From positions 124,001 to 188,000 of the forward strand of contig NZ_BMJV01000002.1 in NCBI RefSeq assembly GCF_014643635.1: 64,000 bases of DNA, written 5' to 3'. This DNA comes from Salipiger pallidus (GTDB lineage: Bacteria > Pseudomonadota > Alphaproteobacteria > Rhodobacterales > Rhodobacteraceae). This document shows positions 52,629-60,674 of the stretch, piece after piece. The translations under genes and the position numbers were made by a program. The first letter of the stretch is position 1, and every line of letters starts with the position of its first letter. Under the pieces are notes generated by a model. That model was not told the origin of the DNA, ran no database searches, and saw nothing but the letters and a program-made list of their open reading frames with translations.

Positions 52629-53458
52629 CAGAACATCTTCCTGAATGCGGGCAGCACGGGCTGCAGTGCTTCGCGCCCGAAGAGGCTGCGCGCGCCATCA
52701 GCGGGCCTGGTGGACCGGCTGAGATCCGAGGTCCAGAACAGTCCGCCCGCCGCCGGTGCCGCACCTGGGGCCGAGACGGTCTTGAATGTGCCGGGATGTC
52801 CGTTGCCGCGCGCGGCCAGCTCGCGGAAGATGTCCAGCCGGTCATTGGCGATGGCCACGTTCTGGCGCAGCCGGCCAAGGTAGATGTCTTTGTATTCGTC
52901 CGTCGCCGAATGGTAGCGGCCCGCCGCCTCGGTCCAGTCGCCGGTCTGCTCGTAGAGCGACAGCAGCAGCCGGGCGGCGTAATCCACGTTGGTTTCCGGA
53001 TCGAGCCCGTGGTCCAGCGTCTCGAAGGCATCGGGATGCCAGCGCAGGTTCACCTGCATGCAGCCCACGTCGATCGAGGCGACCCCGCCAGCCTGCCGCG
53101 CCCGCACCCAGCTTGCCGCAGCGCCAGGATTGTCGAAGAACCGGCCTTCGCCCTCGGCATTGGCGACCCAGGGCCAGACTGTCAGCTCGCCCTTGTGCAT
53201 CATTCCCGCCTCCTGCAGGCCGATGCCCAAGAGCAGGTTGCCGGGGATCTGGTGGCGCAGTTGGGCCTTGAGGATCTCGCGGATGCATACGCCCGACGGA
53301 TCGACAGGTGCGTTCGGAATGGCGGACGGTGCGGCAGAGGTGCGCTCTGACGGCGTGTAGAAACGGCTCCAGTCCGCCTGCGCCGTGGTGACGGGCAGGG
53401 TGGCCGCCAGCGCGGTGCAGAGAGCCATGGACAGGAGCGTGACCAGCCGCCGCATCAC
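52628..53458 (-). CDS. flagellar-operon lytic transglycosylase
   Basis: 276 residues with a signal peptide (LVTLLSMALCTALAATLPVTTAQA). SLT domain: IPGNLLLGIGLQEAGMM near residue 74 with Glu, then VASIDVGCMQVNLRWHPDAF near 126-145, NVDYAARLLLSLYEQTGDWTEAAGRYHSA. The Glu in LQEAG is the catalytic acid. Lies between fliQ and flhA with one- and four-base overlaps, so its timing is tied to export-gate genes. It presumably opens the peptidoglycan for the rod, the job done by the muramidase half of FlgJ in enteric bacteria. Confidence 0.93.
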   Translation of the reverse strand: MMRRLVTLLSMALCTALAATLPVTTAQADWSRFYTPSERTSAAPSAIPNAPVDPSGVCIREILKAQLRHQIPGNLLLGIGLQEAGMMHKGELTVWPWVANAEGEGRFFDNPGAAASWVRARQAGGVASIDVGCMQVNLRWHPDAFETLDHGLDPETNVDYAARLLLSLYEQTGDWTEAAGRYHSATDEYKDIYLGRLRQNVAIANDRLDIFRELAARGNGHPGTFKTVSAPGAAPAAGGLFWTSDLSRSTRPADGARSLFGREALQPVLPAFRKMF

Positions 53459-53724
53459 ACTGCCCCGCTGACGATAAGGTCGAAGGCGCGGTCCGACAGT
53501 GCCTTGACCATGGCGTACATGAACGGGGTAAAGACCAGCAGGCCGACGAAGATGGCGATGATCTTGGGCACGAAGGTGAGGGTCATCTCCTGCACCTGCG
53601 TCAGGGCCTGGAAGAAGGCGATGATCAGCCCGACCACCAGCGCGATGACCATGATCGGACCGGACGCATAAAGCACGGTCAGAAAGGCATCGGATAGGAC
53701 TGTGTGAACATCGCTTTCGGTCAT
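53455..53724 (-). CDS. fliQ: flagellar export protein FliQ
   Basis: 89 residues with two helices: AFLTVLYASGPIMVIALVVGLIIAFFQALTQVQEMTLTFVPKI and FVGLLVFTPFMYAMV. The FQALTQVQEMTLTFVPK block is the FliQ family mark. Part of the FliPQR gate. Followed by the transglycosylase with a four-base overlap. Confidence 0.97.
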   Translation of the reverse strand: MTESDVHTVLSDAFLTVLYASGPIMVIALVVGLIIAFFQALTQVQEMTLTFVPKIIAIFVGLLVFTPFMYAMVKALSDRAFDLIVSGAV

Positions 53725-53745
53725 GGCATCAGGGCATCATGCGGC

Positions 53746-54063
53746 TCAGACCGGCATCCGCATGATCTCCTGGTAGGCTTCGACCAGCTTGTCGCGGATC
53801 GACACGGCCGTCTGCACTGTGGATTCCAGTTCGAGCGTGGCTTCGACCACCGCCTGCGTGTCTGAGCCGTCGCGCAGGCCGGACATCGCCGTCGCCTCGG
53901 CAGCACGCATCGACGCGACGGTGTCACGCCCGGCGTCGGCCAGCATGTCGGAAAAGCTCGGGGCCGCCACCTCGGTGGGGGAGGCGATACTCTCCATGCC
54001 GCGGCTGGCGCGATAGGCGCCGGAAGCGGCGCTGACGGACAGGAGGGAGCCGGGTTCAGCCAT
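53746..54063 (-). CDS. fliE: flagellar hook-basal body protein FliE
   Basis: 105 residues. C-terminal half carries the FliE helix (DTQAVVEATLELESTVQTAVSIRDKLVEAYQEIMRMPV, positions ~68-105) that joins the MS ring to the rod. N-terminal half is less conserved. 12 bases downstream of flgC and 21 bases before fliQ. Confidence 0.94.
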   Translation of the reverse strand: MAEPGSLLSVSAASGAYRASRGMESIASPTEVAAPSFSDMLADAGRDTVASMRAAEATAMSGLRDGSDTQAVVEATLELESTVQTAVSIRDKLVEAYQEIMRMPV

Positions 54064-54075
54064 CGGGATCTTGCC

Positions 54076-54486
54076 TTACTTGAGCAGGTCGAGCAGTTGC
54101 GAGCGCATGGTGCGCCCGGTCTCGAACATGTTGAGGTTGGCCTGGTAGGAGCGCGAGGCCTCGCGCATGTTGGCCATCTCGAGGATCGTGTTGACGTTCG
54201 ACACCTTCACGAAGCCATCCGCATCGGCAGCGGGGTGCGAGGGGTCGTAGCTGAGGTCGAAGCTGGCCTCGTCGCGGGTGATGTCTGCCACCGCCACCGA
54301 GGACACGCCGGTGTCGCGGTCCACCATCTCCTCGAACGAGATGACCTTGCGGCGGTAGGGGTCTTCGCCCGGGGCCATACCTGTGGAATTGGCGTTGGCG
54401 ACGTTCTCGGAGACGACCTTGAGCCGTTCGCCCTGGGCGCGCATGCCACTGCCCGCGACGCTGAGGATGGATTTGAGCGTGTCCAT
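54076..54486 (-). CDS. flgC: flagellar rod protein FlgC
   Basis: 136 residues. N-terminal SGMRAQGERLKVVSENVANANSTG and C-terminal EMANMREASRSYQANLNMFETGR motifs, characteristic of proximal rod FlgC. 20 bases after flgB. Confidence 0.97.
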   Translation of the reverse strand: MDTLKSILSVAGSGMRAQGERLKVVSENVANANSTGMAPGEDPYRRKVISFEEMVDRDTGVSSVAVADITRDEASFDLSYDPSHPAADADGFVKVSNVNTILEMANMREASRSYQANLNMFETGRTMRSQLLDLLK

Positions 54487-54506
54487 GTCTGTCCCTTTTC
54501 CGAAGC

Positions 54507-54911
54507 TCAGCGGACGCCGGTGACCGCGACGGTGAGCAGGTCATGCCCCTTGCGGTAGAGGTCCGCGGCAAGCCGGTAGCTGCCCGCCACTTCCGACGAC
54601 TTGATGGTCTGCTGTTCCAGCACGACGTTGTTGCCGCCGATCGCACTTTCCCACGCGTCGGCATCTTCCGAGATCCGCACGCCGTCCGGCGCGCTGGTGC
54701 TGCCCGGGATGTGGCGCATGTTGGTCAGGGCCATGCCCTGCTGCGGACGGGTGCTGCCTTCCACCATCTCGCCAAAGCTGCTGACTTCGCGGGCGCGGTA
54801 ATGCGGGGTGTCGGCGTTGGCGATATTCTCGGAAATCACCGATTGGCGCGCGCCAAGCCAGGTCATCCGCTGCGATGCCAACTGGAAGAGGGACATGCCG
54901 GAAAGCTTCAT
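54507..54911 (-). CDS. flgB: flagellar rod protein FlgB
   Basis: 134 residues from ATG 54911. LFQLASQRMTWLGARQSVISENIANADTPHYRAREV is the FlgB N-terminal block, and the C-terminal QQTIKSSEVAGSYRLAADLY matches the family. The frame extends further upstream into the fliI region but the start there lacks similarity. First gene of the flgB-flhB operon; divergent from fliI with 67 bases between. Confidence 0.96.
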   Translation of the reverse strand: MKLSGMSLFQLASQRMTWLGARQSVISENIANADTPHYRAREVSSFGEMVEGSTRPQQGMALTNMRHIPGSTSAPDGVRISEDADAWESAIGGNNVVLEQQTIKSSEVAGSYRLAADLYRKGHDLLTVAVTGVR

Positions 54912-54978
54912 AAACAAAACCCTTTTGCTTAACCCAAGAATAGCATTAATAAACCTAGGATAGCAATGGATAGTCAAC
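54912..54978. promoter_or_regulatory. divergent flgB / fliI promoter region
   Basis: 67 AT-rich bases hold both promoters. TTAA occurs twice with 13 bases between them and GGATAGCAATGGATAG is a local repeat. A CtrA-like TTAA-N7-TTAA box is not present. Exact promoters cannot be set by eye. Confidence 0.45.
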
Positions 54979-56322
54979 ATGCATACGGCCTTTTCAGAGC
55001 TCTCTAGCCTTGCTCGTGGCATTGAACGCACAAGCATTGGCGGACAGGTCGCCTCGGCGCTTGGCCTGTCGCTGGTGGTGCGCGGTCTCGAGCGGACGTT
55101 GGGCATCGGCGATCACTGCACGGTGCAGGGCGCGAACGGCCCCGTGTTGGCCGAGGTCGTGGGCATCGACGATGCCGGCACGCGCCTTTTGCCCTTCGGA
55201 ACATGGGACGGGGTGCGCACCGGTGATGCGGTGACCGTTACCCATGCTGCGACCGAGGTGCGCCCCGATGCCGCGTGGCTCGGCCGGGTGGTCGATGCCC
55301 TTGGCAAGCCGGTGGACGGGCGCGGCCACCTGCCCGAGGGGGCCACGGCGCGCCCCGTCCGCGCCGCGCCGCCACCGGCCTTCGACCGGCGGCAGGTGGG
55401 GCCAAGGCTCGACACGCAGCTCAAGGTCATGGACAGCTTCGTGCCGCTGTGCCGGGGGCAGCGGATGGGGGTGTTTGCGGGGTCGGGCGTGGGCAAGTCG
55501 ACGATGATGGCCATGCTGGCGCGCCATGCGCAGCCCGAGGTCATCGTCGTGGGCCTCGTGGGTGAGCGTGGCCGCGAGGTGCAGGATTTCATCCGCGACG
55601 ATCTGGGCGAAGAGGGGCTGGCGCGGTCGGTCGTGGTGGTGTCCACCGGGGACCAGCCGCCGCTGATGCGCCGACAGGCGGCCTGGACCGCCACCGCCGT
55701 GGCCGAGCATTTTCGCGACGAGGGCAAGCAGGTGCTGCTGCTGCTCGACAGCGTGACCCGCTTTGCCATGGCGCAGCGCGAGATCGGCCTGGCTGGGGGT
55801 GAGCCGCCCACCTCCAAGGGCTACCCGCCCACCACCTTTGCCGAACTGCCCCGGCTGATGGAGCGCTCCGGTCCCGGCAAGGGCACGGCGGGGGACATCA
55901 CGGCGCTCTACACGGTGCTGATGGATGGCGACGACATGGACGACCCGGTGGCGGACGCGGTGCGCGGCATCCTCGACGGTCACGTGATCCTCGACCGGCG
56001 CATCGCCGAGCGCGGGCGCTTTCCGGCGGTGGACATCCTGCGATCGCTGTCGCGGATGCTACCTGATTGCCACGGGCCCGAAGAATACGCGCTCTACCGT
56101 GCCGCCCGGCAGGCCGCCGCACGCTACGCCGACATGGAAGAGCTGATCCGCATCGGGGCCTATCGCAAGGGGTCGGATCCCGAGGTCGATGCGGCGATCC
56201 GCCTCGCGCCGCTGCTCGATACGCTGCTGGGCCAGACCAAGCGCGACGCCATGCCGTCGGGGGAGACCTTTGCGCGGCTTGCGGCCTGCCTCGACGAGGC
56301 GGGGATCAAGGTTCAGGGGTAG
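54979..56322 (+). CDS. fliI: flagellum-specific ATPase FliI
   Basis: 447 residues. Walker A GSGVGKST at 168-175, GERGREVQDFI near 196, Walker B VLLLLDSVTRFAMAQREIGL near 252, and the PPTSKGYPPTTFAELPRLMERSG block near 277. This is the type III export ATPase that unfolds or releases substrates. ATG 54979 gives the usual N-terminus. It is alone on the plus strand. Confidence 0.97.
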   Translation: MHTAFSELSSLARGIERTSIGGQVASALGLSLVVRGLERTLGIGDHCTVQGANGPVLAEVVGIDDAGTRLLPFGTWDGVRTGDAVTVTHAATEVRPDAAWLGRVVDALGKPVDGRGHLPEGATARPVRAAPPPAFDRRQVGPRLDTQLKVMDSFVPLCRGQRMGVFAGSGVGKSTMMAMLARHAQPEVIVVGLVGERGREVQDFIRDDLGEEGLARSVVVVSTGDQPPLMRRQAAWTATAVAEHFRDEGKQVLLLLDSVTRFAMAQREIGLAGGEPPTSKGYPPTTFAELPRLMERSGPGKGTAGDITALYTVLMDGDDMDDPVADAVRGILDGHVILDRRIAERGRFPAVDILRSLSRMLPDCHGPEEYALYRAARQAAARYADMEELIRIGAYRKGSDPEVDAAIRLAPLLDTLLGQTKRDAMPSGETFARLAACLDEAGIKVQG

Positions 56323-56398
56323 GGGTTATCCGTCATTCTAACGGTGGTTTGCTTCAGGCTCCGGTGAGCGAGTCTGCCCGCCCGGTCCGGCCAGAGAG

Positions 56399-56815
56399 TC
56401 AGCGCTGCCAGCGCAGGATCGTCTGCATGTCCTGATCACGCGCCTCGCGCCTTGCGGCTTCCTTGCGCTGACGGTCAAGCGTGGCGATGCGCAGGATCTC
56501 GTAGGTCTTCTGTTCCGCCATAGCCTCGCGCAGACGGTCCTCAGCCTGTGCCAGTTCGGGCGCAAGCCTTGCTGCCTCGCGAGTATTGCGGTCCAGCTCG
56601 GAGCGGATGGAGGTGATGAAGCGCCCGAGATAGGGCGCGCCTTCCAGTCCCTCGATCCGGGACTCTCCCGACAATCGCGCCAGCAAGGCTTCGCGCTCGG
56701 TCTCAAGAGTGTCGGACCTTGCGCGCAGGCTTGCCGCCTCGGTGGCGCGCTCTCGCGTGTCGATCTCGCGCAGGCGCTCCATCACGCGCAGGGCGCGAAG
56801 GCGGTCAGTGGCCAT
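56399..56815 (-). CDS. FliJ-like coiled-coil protein
   Basis: 138 residues, almost all charged helix (RALRVMERLREIDTRERATEAASLRARSDTLETEREALLARL and so on), with no membrane segment. FliJ is a ~140-residue coiled-coil partner of FliI; sequence identity across FliJ is too low to prove it by eye, but length, coiled-coil content and location beside fliI and motA fit. It overlaps the small exported protein by 11 bases. Confidence 0.7.
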   Translation of the reverse strand: MATDRLRALRVMERLREIDTRERATEAASLRARSDTLETEREALLARLSGESRIEGLEGAPYLGRFITSIRSELDRNTREAARLAPELAQAEDRLREAMAEQKTYEILRIATLDRQRKEAARREARDQDMQTILRWQR

Positions 56816-57059
56816 TGCTCTCGGGCTCGGGGCTCTCGGGCGCGGCCTGCGGGCGCGGGGCTGGGGCCGGCTCGCCGCCCAGCTTTATGCGCATCTCCAT
56901 GAGGATGTCGGCAGGAAAGCCCGAGCTGCCGGGTGGCAGGGCCCGAAACACTCCGCTCACCGCTGCCGAGCGAAAATCCGGTTCGTCCTCTGCCGGTGCT
57001 TTCGGCGTTGCCGCGAAGGCAGGGCCGGCAAGCAGCAGGAGGGCAGCGGCCAGCCTCAT
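56805..57059 (-). CDS. small exported protein in motA operon
   Basis: 84 residues. Signal peptide MRLAAALLLLAGPAFA, then a short Pro/Glu/Ser-rich mature segment including ALPPGSSGFPADILMEMRIK and a final acidic/Pro tail. No family recognised. Overlaps motA by four bases and the FliJ-like gene by 11, so it is translated with both. Possibly a periplasmic partner of the stator or the basal body (inference). Confidence 0.72.
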   Translation of the reverse strand: MRLAAALLLLAGPAFAATPKAPAEDEPDFRSAAVSGVFRALPPGSSGFPADILMEMRIKLGGEPAPAPRPQAAPESPEPESNGH

Positions 57060-57922
57060 GTGGCGGGCAGTTCCTTCTGGGCGCTCTCGACTTCGTAGAA
57101 GTCGGGCTGCATCCGGGTGGGAATGTTGCCGCGGCCGATCTCGACGCAGATGTTGGGCGGATGGTCCGATACCATGGCGACAAAGATGTCGCGGATCACG
57201 AGGTAGAAGGCGCCGTCCTCTTCCTCGATCTGCTTGAGGCGGCCCGAAACCGGCTGCACCATGCAGTAGGCCAGGAACACGCCGAGGAACGTGCCCACCA
57301 GCGCGCCGCCGATCATGCCGCCGAGGATCTCGGGCGGCTGGTCGATCGAGGACATGGTCTTGATGACACCCAGAACCGCGGCAACGATGCCGATGGCGGG
57401 CAGGCCGTCGGCGACCTGCTGGATGGCATGGACCGGGGCCTGCGCCTCGTGGTGGTGCTTGCGGATCTTGCGGTTGATGACGTCCTCGGTGGCGAAGCGG
57501 TCATCGAACTGCATGGACAGCATCCGAAAGCTGTCGCGGATGAGGTCGATGGCGAAATGGTCGGCCATGATGCGCGGGTAGCGCTTGAAGATGTCACTGT
57601 CGCCGGGGCTTTCGATGTGGCTGTCCAGCGCCAGCACGCCCTTGGTCTTGTAGATGCGCGACAGCTCGTACATCAGCTTGAGCAGGTCGCTGTAATCGCC
57701 GGCCTTCCAGCGTGGGCCCTTCATGACCTTCACGATGCCCGCTGCCGAGGCCTTCACAACCGACATGGAGTTGGCGATGACGAAGGCCCCGATGGCCGCG
57801 CCGCCGATCATCATGCCTTCGAAGGGCAGCGCATGGAGGACGATATCCATCTTGCCGCCCGACAGCATGAACCCGCCAAAGACCAGGCCGAAGACGAGGG
57901 CAAGTCCGAGTAACATGGTCAT
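57056..57922 (-). CDS. motA: flagellar motor stator protein MotA
   Basis: 288 residues. LLGLALVFGLVFGGFMLSGG helix 1, GGAAIGAFVIANS helix 2, a cytoplasmic loop with RYPRIMADHFAIDLIRDSFRMLSM, and ADGLPAIGIVAAVLGVIKTMSS helix 3 with GALVGTFLGVFLAYCMVQPV helix 4. The ADGLP...GAALVG-type pair is the MotA family mark. Acts with MotB, here encoded at 60675 on the other strand. Confidence 0.97.
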   Translation of the reverse strand: MTMLLGLALVFGLVFGGFMLSGGKMDIVLHALPFEGMMIGGAAIGAFVIANSMSVVKASAAGIVKVMKGPRWKAGDYSDLLKLMYELSRIYKTKGVLALDSHIESPGDSDIFKRYPRIMADHFAIDLIRDSFRMLSMQFDDRFATEDVINRKIRKHHHEAQAPVHAIQQVADGLPAIGIVAAVLGVIKTMSSIDQPPEILGGMIGGALVGTFLGVFLAYCMVQPVSGRLKQIEEEDGAFYLVIRDIFVAMVSDHPPNICVEIGRGNIPTRMQPDFYEVESAQKELPAT

Positions 57923-57976
57923 GGAAGTGATCTCTGCCTTGGTGATTGTTGCGGAACGGCCCGCTTTTCATGCCAA

Positions 57977-58004
57977 ATCATATGTAAAATTGACTTTTGT
58001 TCAA
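57977..58004 (-). promoter_or_regulatory. candidate sigma-70-like promoter for motA
   Basis: On the minus strand TTGAAC (58004-57999) and TATGAT (57982-57977) are 16 bases apart, about 55 bases ahead of the motA ATG. It sits in an AT-rich stretch of the divergent region with the unknown plus-strand gene at 58059. Confidence 0.4.
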
Positions 58005-58058
58005 GTATAAACAAGGATAGCTTGAGGATATCGCGGGACAGTTCTTGGAGTTGCGGTC

Positions 58059-59078
58059 GTGCTCACCGACAAGCTTGCCTATTTCTTCGACGCTCATGAT
58101 CTTGGACATGTGTTTGTCGACTGGCCGGAAGAGATCGGGCTGGTGCTCTGTCTCGACGGAGCGGGCCTGTGCGAGATCCTGTTGCATCACGATACCGAAC
58201 GCTCCGGTGTGCTGAGAAAGGCCGCAGCGGTGCTTGATTGTCCGGACCGGCATTTCGCCGTCGTGCCCAGCACCGAAGGCTATCCCACCCGCCGCGTGCT
58301 GTTCACCGACGAGCAGAAGCTGCTGGCGCTGATCGAGGACGAGGATGACCTCGCCGAGCTGGCGCAGGATTACCTCATCAACCACCGCTTCGAAGCCGAA
58401 AGGAAGGCCGCGCCGAAACCCTCGCCGTTGCCTCTGCCCAAGGTGCCGTCGCTGTCCGAGACCTTTCGCTGGACGCCGCGCCTGCACTTGTCCGAGGTCC
58501 GCTCCAAGACCCGCCGCCCCGAGCCCGCGCCGGATCTGCCCGAGGGCTTCGCAACGATGGTGTCGGATGACGACTGCGCCCTGACCGAAGCGGTGCTGTC
58601 CGTCGAGCATGGCAGCGTCCGCCTTGTCTTTGGCGGTGCGCCTGTCGGGATCAATACGCCCACGCGGCGCGCGGCAAAGGTCGGCTTCCGCGACGATTAT
58701 TCATGCTTCGTGGTCCCGCGCGAAACGGTAGGAAAGTGGCGCCCCGGCGAGCCGCTGGTTCTCGACATGCCCGAGGGACAGTTCCCGGCGGCCCTGCGCC
58801 AGCGCTATGCCAAGGGCGCCAGGGTGGCGGATGTAACGGTGACGGGGCAGGGGGTGTTCGTGACCCCGGGGGCACTGGTGCCGCCTGAACAGGAGCCCGA
58901 AGCCGCGCCCGCGCCGGTCCGGCGTGCCCGACTGTTCCGGCCGCTCTACGCGATGCTCTTGTGCATGGTCTGTGTCGGGCTCGCGGCGGGCAGTGTCCTG
59001 CGCGATGGAGGCCATCCGGTGCTGACGCAATGGCTCGCGCCCCAGACCGTGGCGGACACGCAGCTGGCCAGCCGCTGA
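58059..59078 (+). CDS. unknown protein with C-terminal membrane helix, flagellar neighbourhood
   Basis: 339 residues, no family recognised. Residues 1-~115 look like a compact acidic domain (VFVDWPEEIGLVLCLDGAG, EDEDDLAELAQDYLINH), residues ~116-160 are Pro-rich linker, ~165-275 a second domain, and residues ~293-315 are hydrophobic (PLYAMLLCMVCVGLAAGSVL) with a short C-terminal tail outside. Looks like a membrane-anchored cytoplasmic protein. Its location between motA and the regulator suggests a flagellar role, not proven. GTG/ATG: ATG is absent at 58059-58061 only if GTG is used; the frame starts with GTGCTCACC at 58059. Confidence 0.72.
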   Translation: MLTDKLAYFFDAHDLGHVFVDWPEEIGLVLCLDGAGLCEILLHHDTERSGVLRKAAAVLDCPDRHFAVVPSTEGYPTRRVLFTDEQKLLALIEDEDDLAELAQDYLINHRFEAERKAAPKPSPLPLPKVPSLSETFRWTPRLHLSEVRSKTRRPEPAPDLPEGFATMVSDDDCALTEAVLSVEHGSVRLVFGGAPVGINTPTRRAAKVGFRDDYSCFVVPRETVGKWRPGEPLVLDMPEGQFPAALRQRYAKGARVADVTVTGQGVFVTPGALVPPEQEPEAAPAPVRRARLFRPLYAMLLCMVCVGLAAGSVLRDGGHPVLTQWLAPQTVADTQLASR

Positions 59079-59121
59079 TTGTCTAAAGTGTCGGTTTGCT
59101 GAATCGTTAGCCGGTCCTGCG

Positions 59122-59805
59122 CTACGTCGTTTGGCGCGGGTGACCTTGCCGATGACGTTCAAGCACATAGCCACGCCCACGGATCGACCGTACGACCAGT
59201 TCTCCGTCTGACCGGTCTTCCAGCTTCTGCCGGATGCGGGCGATGTGCACGTCGAAGCGGCGATCGCCATAGCTCCAGTCCTGCATGCCGATCACATGCG
59301 CCAGGTCGGCGCGATCGACCACCTCGCCCATGTGGTCGCTGAGGTGGCGGTAGATCTGCTCTTCGATCGGCGTCAGCCCAAGTCGGGCCAGTCGTGCGCC
59401 GCGTCGTTCGGAGGAGCTGTGCCGCTGCAAGCGCAGGGCTAAACGGGCGCGCAGTTCGGCGGGGTCATGGCCGGGTCCCAACACGTCGTCAGCTCCGGCA
59501 GCGAAGGCTTCGACAGCGGCGCGGGACCGGCCCGAATGATCCACTGCGATGATGACCGCGCCGGGGCAGAGCCGCCGCGCAAGCGCAACGAGGCCCAGTT
59601 GTGGCTCGTCCGGCATTTGGCGGCGCGATAGGCCGACGATCATCGCTTCGAGTGGGGCGCTGTCAGTCAAGAGCCCGCGCAATTCCGAGGGCCGTTCGCG
59701 CCGCAAGACCTTGGGCATGCCGCTGTCCTGCAGCAATCGAGTCCAGGCAGACCTGAGGGCGCTGTCACGCTCAACCACGACGGAAAAGGACGCTCTGGCT
59801 TGCAT
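59122..59805 (-). CDS. Rem/FtcR-like response-regulator-type transcription factor
   Basis: 227 residues from ATG 59805. Residues 1-~120 are receiver-like (SFSVVVERDSALRSAWTRLL, then IIAVDHSGRSRAAVEAFAAGADDVLG) but the strand-3 position holds MIVGLS in place of the phosphorylatable Asp, and the usual late Lys is also absent. Residues ~125-220 are an OmpR-type winged helix: LARLGLTPIEEQIYRHLSDHMGEVVDRADL, RFDVHIARIRQKL and VRSIRGRGYVLERH. Rem/FtcR regulators of this type switch on flagellar genes in Sinorhizobium and Brucella. Here it should act without phosphorylation. Confidence 0.85.
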   Translation of the reverse strand: MQARASFSVVVERDSALRSAWTRLLQDSGMPKVLRRERPSELRGLLTDSAPLEAMIVGLSRRQMPDEPQLGLVALARRLCPGAVIIAVDHSGRSRAAVEAFAAGADDVLGPGHDPAELRARLALRLQRHSSSERRGARLARLGLTPIEEQIYRHLSDHMGEVVDRADLAHVIGMQDWSYGDRRFDVHIARIRQKLEDRSDGELVVRSIRGRGYVLERHRQGHPRQTT

Positions 59806-60236
59806 ATTCGCGGGCGGACCTTGGTCGAACCAATAAAAAACAAGGTTTGTACGAAAGTTTTGCGATTTTTCAATCACGTTTAACCTTAGCGCTCTATGTG
59901 TGTGTTTGCGACATAGAAACGAGCAACAAGAAGAAGTCAGGGCCATGATTGCATCGCTGCTGTACCAAGGCGCTTCATGCGGTCAGAAGACCGTGTTCGC
60001 CCAGCCCGCCGTAAGGCGCAGTCTTGGACATATTGTCCTTGCTGCTTTCAAGGATATCTTTGCGCAGCACGGCGCGCTAGCCTTGTGCGAAAAGTGCAGA
60101 AAATTGGGTTTTTCAAGGCTTGAACTCCCCCATAGGATGTATTCAGCTGTGATGGATACAAGGCATGCGCGGATCTGCACGGTTGCCGGCAGCACGGCCG
60201 GCCGGGTCGCAAATGGGTCGAACTCCGGAGGCGGGA
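59806..60236. other. 431-base intergenic region between regulator and mucR
   Basis: AT-richer than its neighbours at its left part (AACAAGGTTTGTACG, TTTTTCAATCACG). A plus-strand open frame of about 100 codons from 59945 overlaps the mucR start and has no family or codon-bias support. The region should hold promoters for both genes. Confidence 0.45.
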
Positions 60237-60668
60237 ATGTCTGATCTTGGCATCAAGGAAGAAACGCTTGGTCGCATCGTGGCGGCCTACGCGTCACGCA
60301 AAGATGTCGGGCAGGAGGAGATTATCACGCTGTATCGTCGTCTTGCGGCCGAACTTGGCGGCCCTGTACCGCAGCCGGTTTCGGCGCCGGCGGTCACGGC
60401 GGACGGACAGGTGCAGCCTGCGGTTCCCGTCGAAAAGGCCGTGACCGAAGACAAGGTCACCTGCCTGTGCTGCGGCCGCAGCTTCAAAATGCTCAAGCGG
60501 CATCTGGGGGCGGAGCATGGCATGACCGAAGCAGCCTACCGCACGGCGTTTGGCCTGCCAGAGGATTTCCCGCTGGTCGCGCCGAGCTATTCGCGCAAGA
60601 AGGCCGCCCATGCCCGCGAGGCCGGGCTTGGCACCTATGCCCGGTCGATCGTCCCCGGCGAGGCCTGA
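60237..60668 (+). CDS. mucR: MucR/Ros family zinc-finger regulator
   Basis: 143 residues. Zinc finger C76-x2-C79-x9-H89-x4-H94 (VTCLCCGRSFKMLKRHLGAEHG), then YRTAFGLPEDFPLVAPSYSRKKAAHAREAGLG typical of MucR/Ros. These are H-NS-like silencers or regulators of exopolysaccharide, motility and cell cycle genes in alphaproteobacteria. Placing it inside the flagellar block suggests control of motility. ATG 60237 gives the normal N-terminus. motB starts six bases after the stop. Confidence 0.95.
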   Translation: MSDLGIKEETLGRIVAAYASRKDVGQEEIITLYRRLAAELGGPVPQPVSAPAVTADGQVQPAVPVEKAVTEDKVTCLCCGRSFKMLKRHLGAEHGMTEAAYRTAFGLPEDFPLVAPSYSRKKAAHAREAGLGTYARSIVPGEA

Positions 60669-60674
60669 CGAAAC

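Noticed and set aside
51612-52883. 423-codon plus-strand frame opposite flhA
   Set aside because: flhA is unmistakable on the minus strand; the frame reads Gln/His/Arg-rich shadow.
54912-54978. CtrA box in the flgB/fliI promoter
   Set aside because: Two TTAA motifs are present but 13 bases apart, not the seven of the CtrA consensus.
59945-60244. 100-codon plus-strand frame before mucR
   Set aside because: It overlaps the mucR start out of frame, has no domain and no convincing ribosome site.
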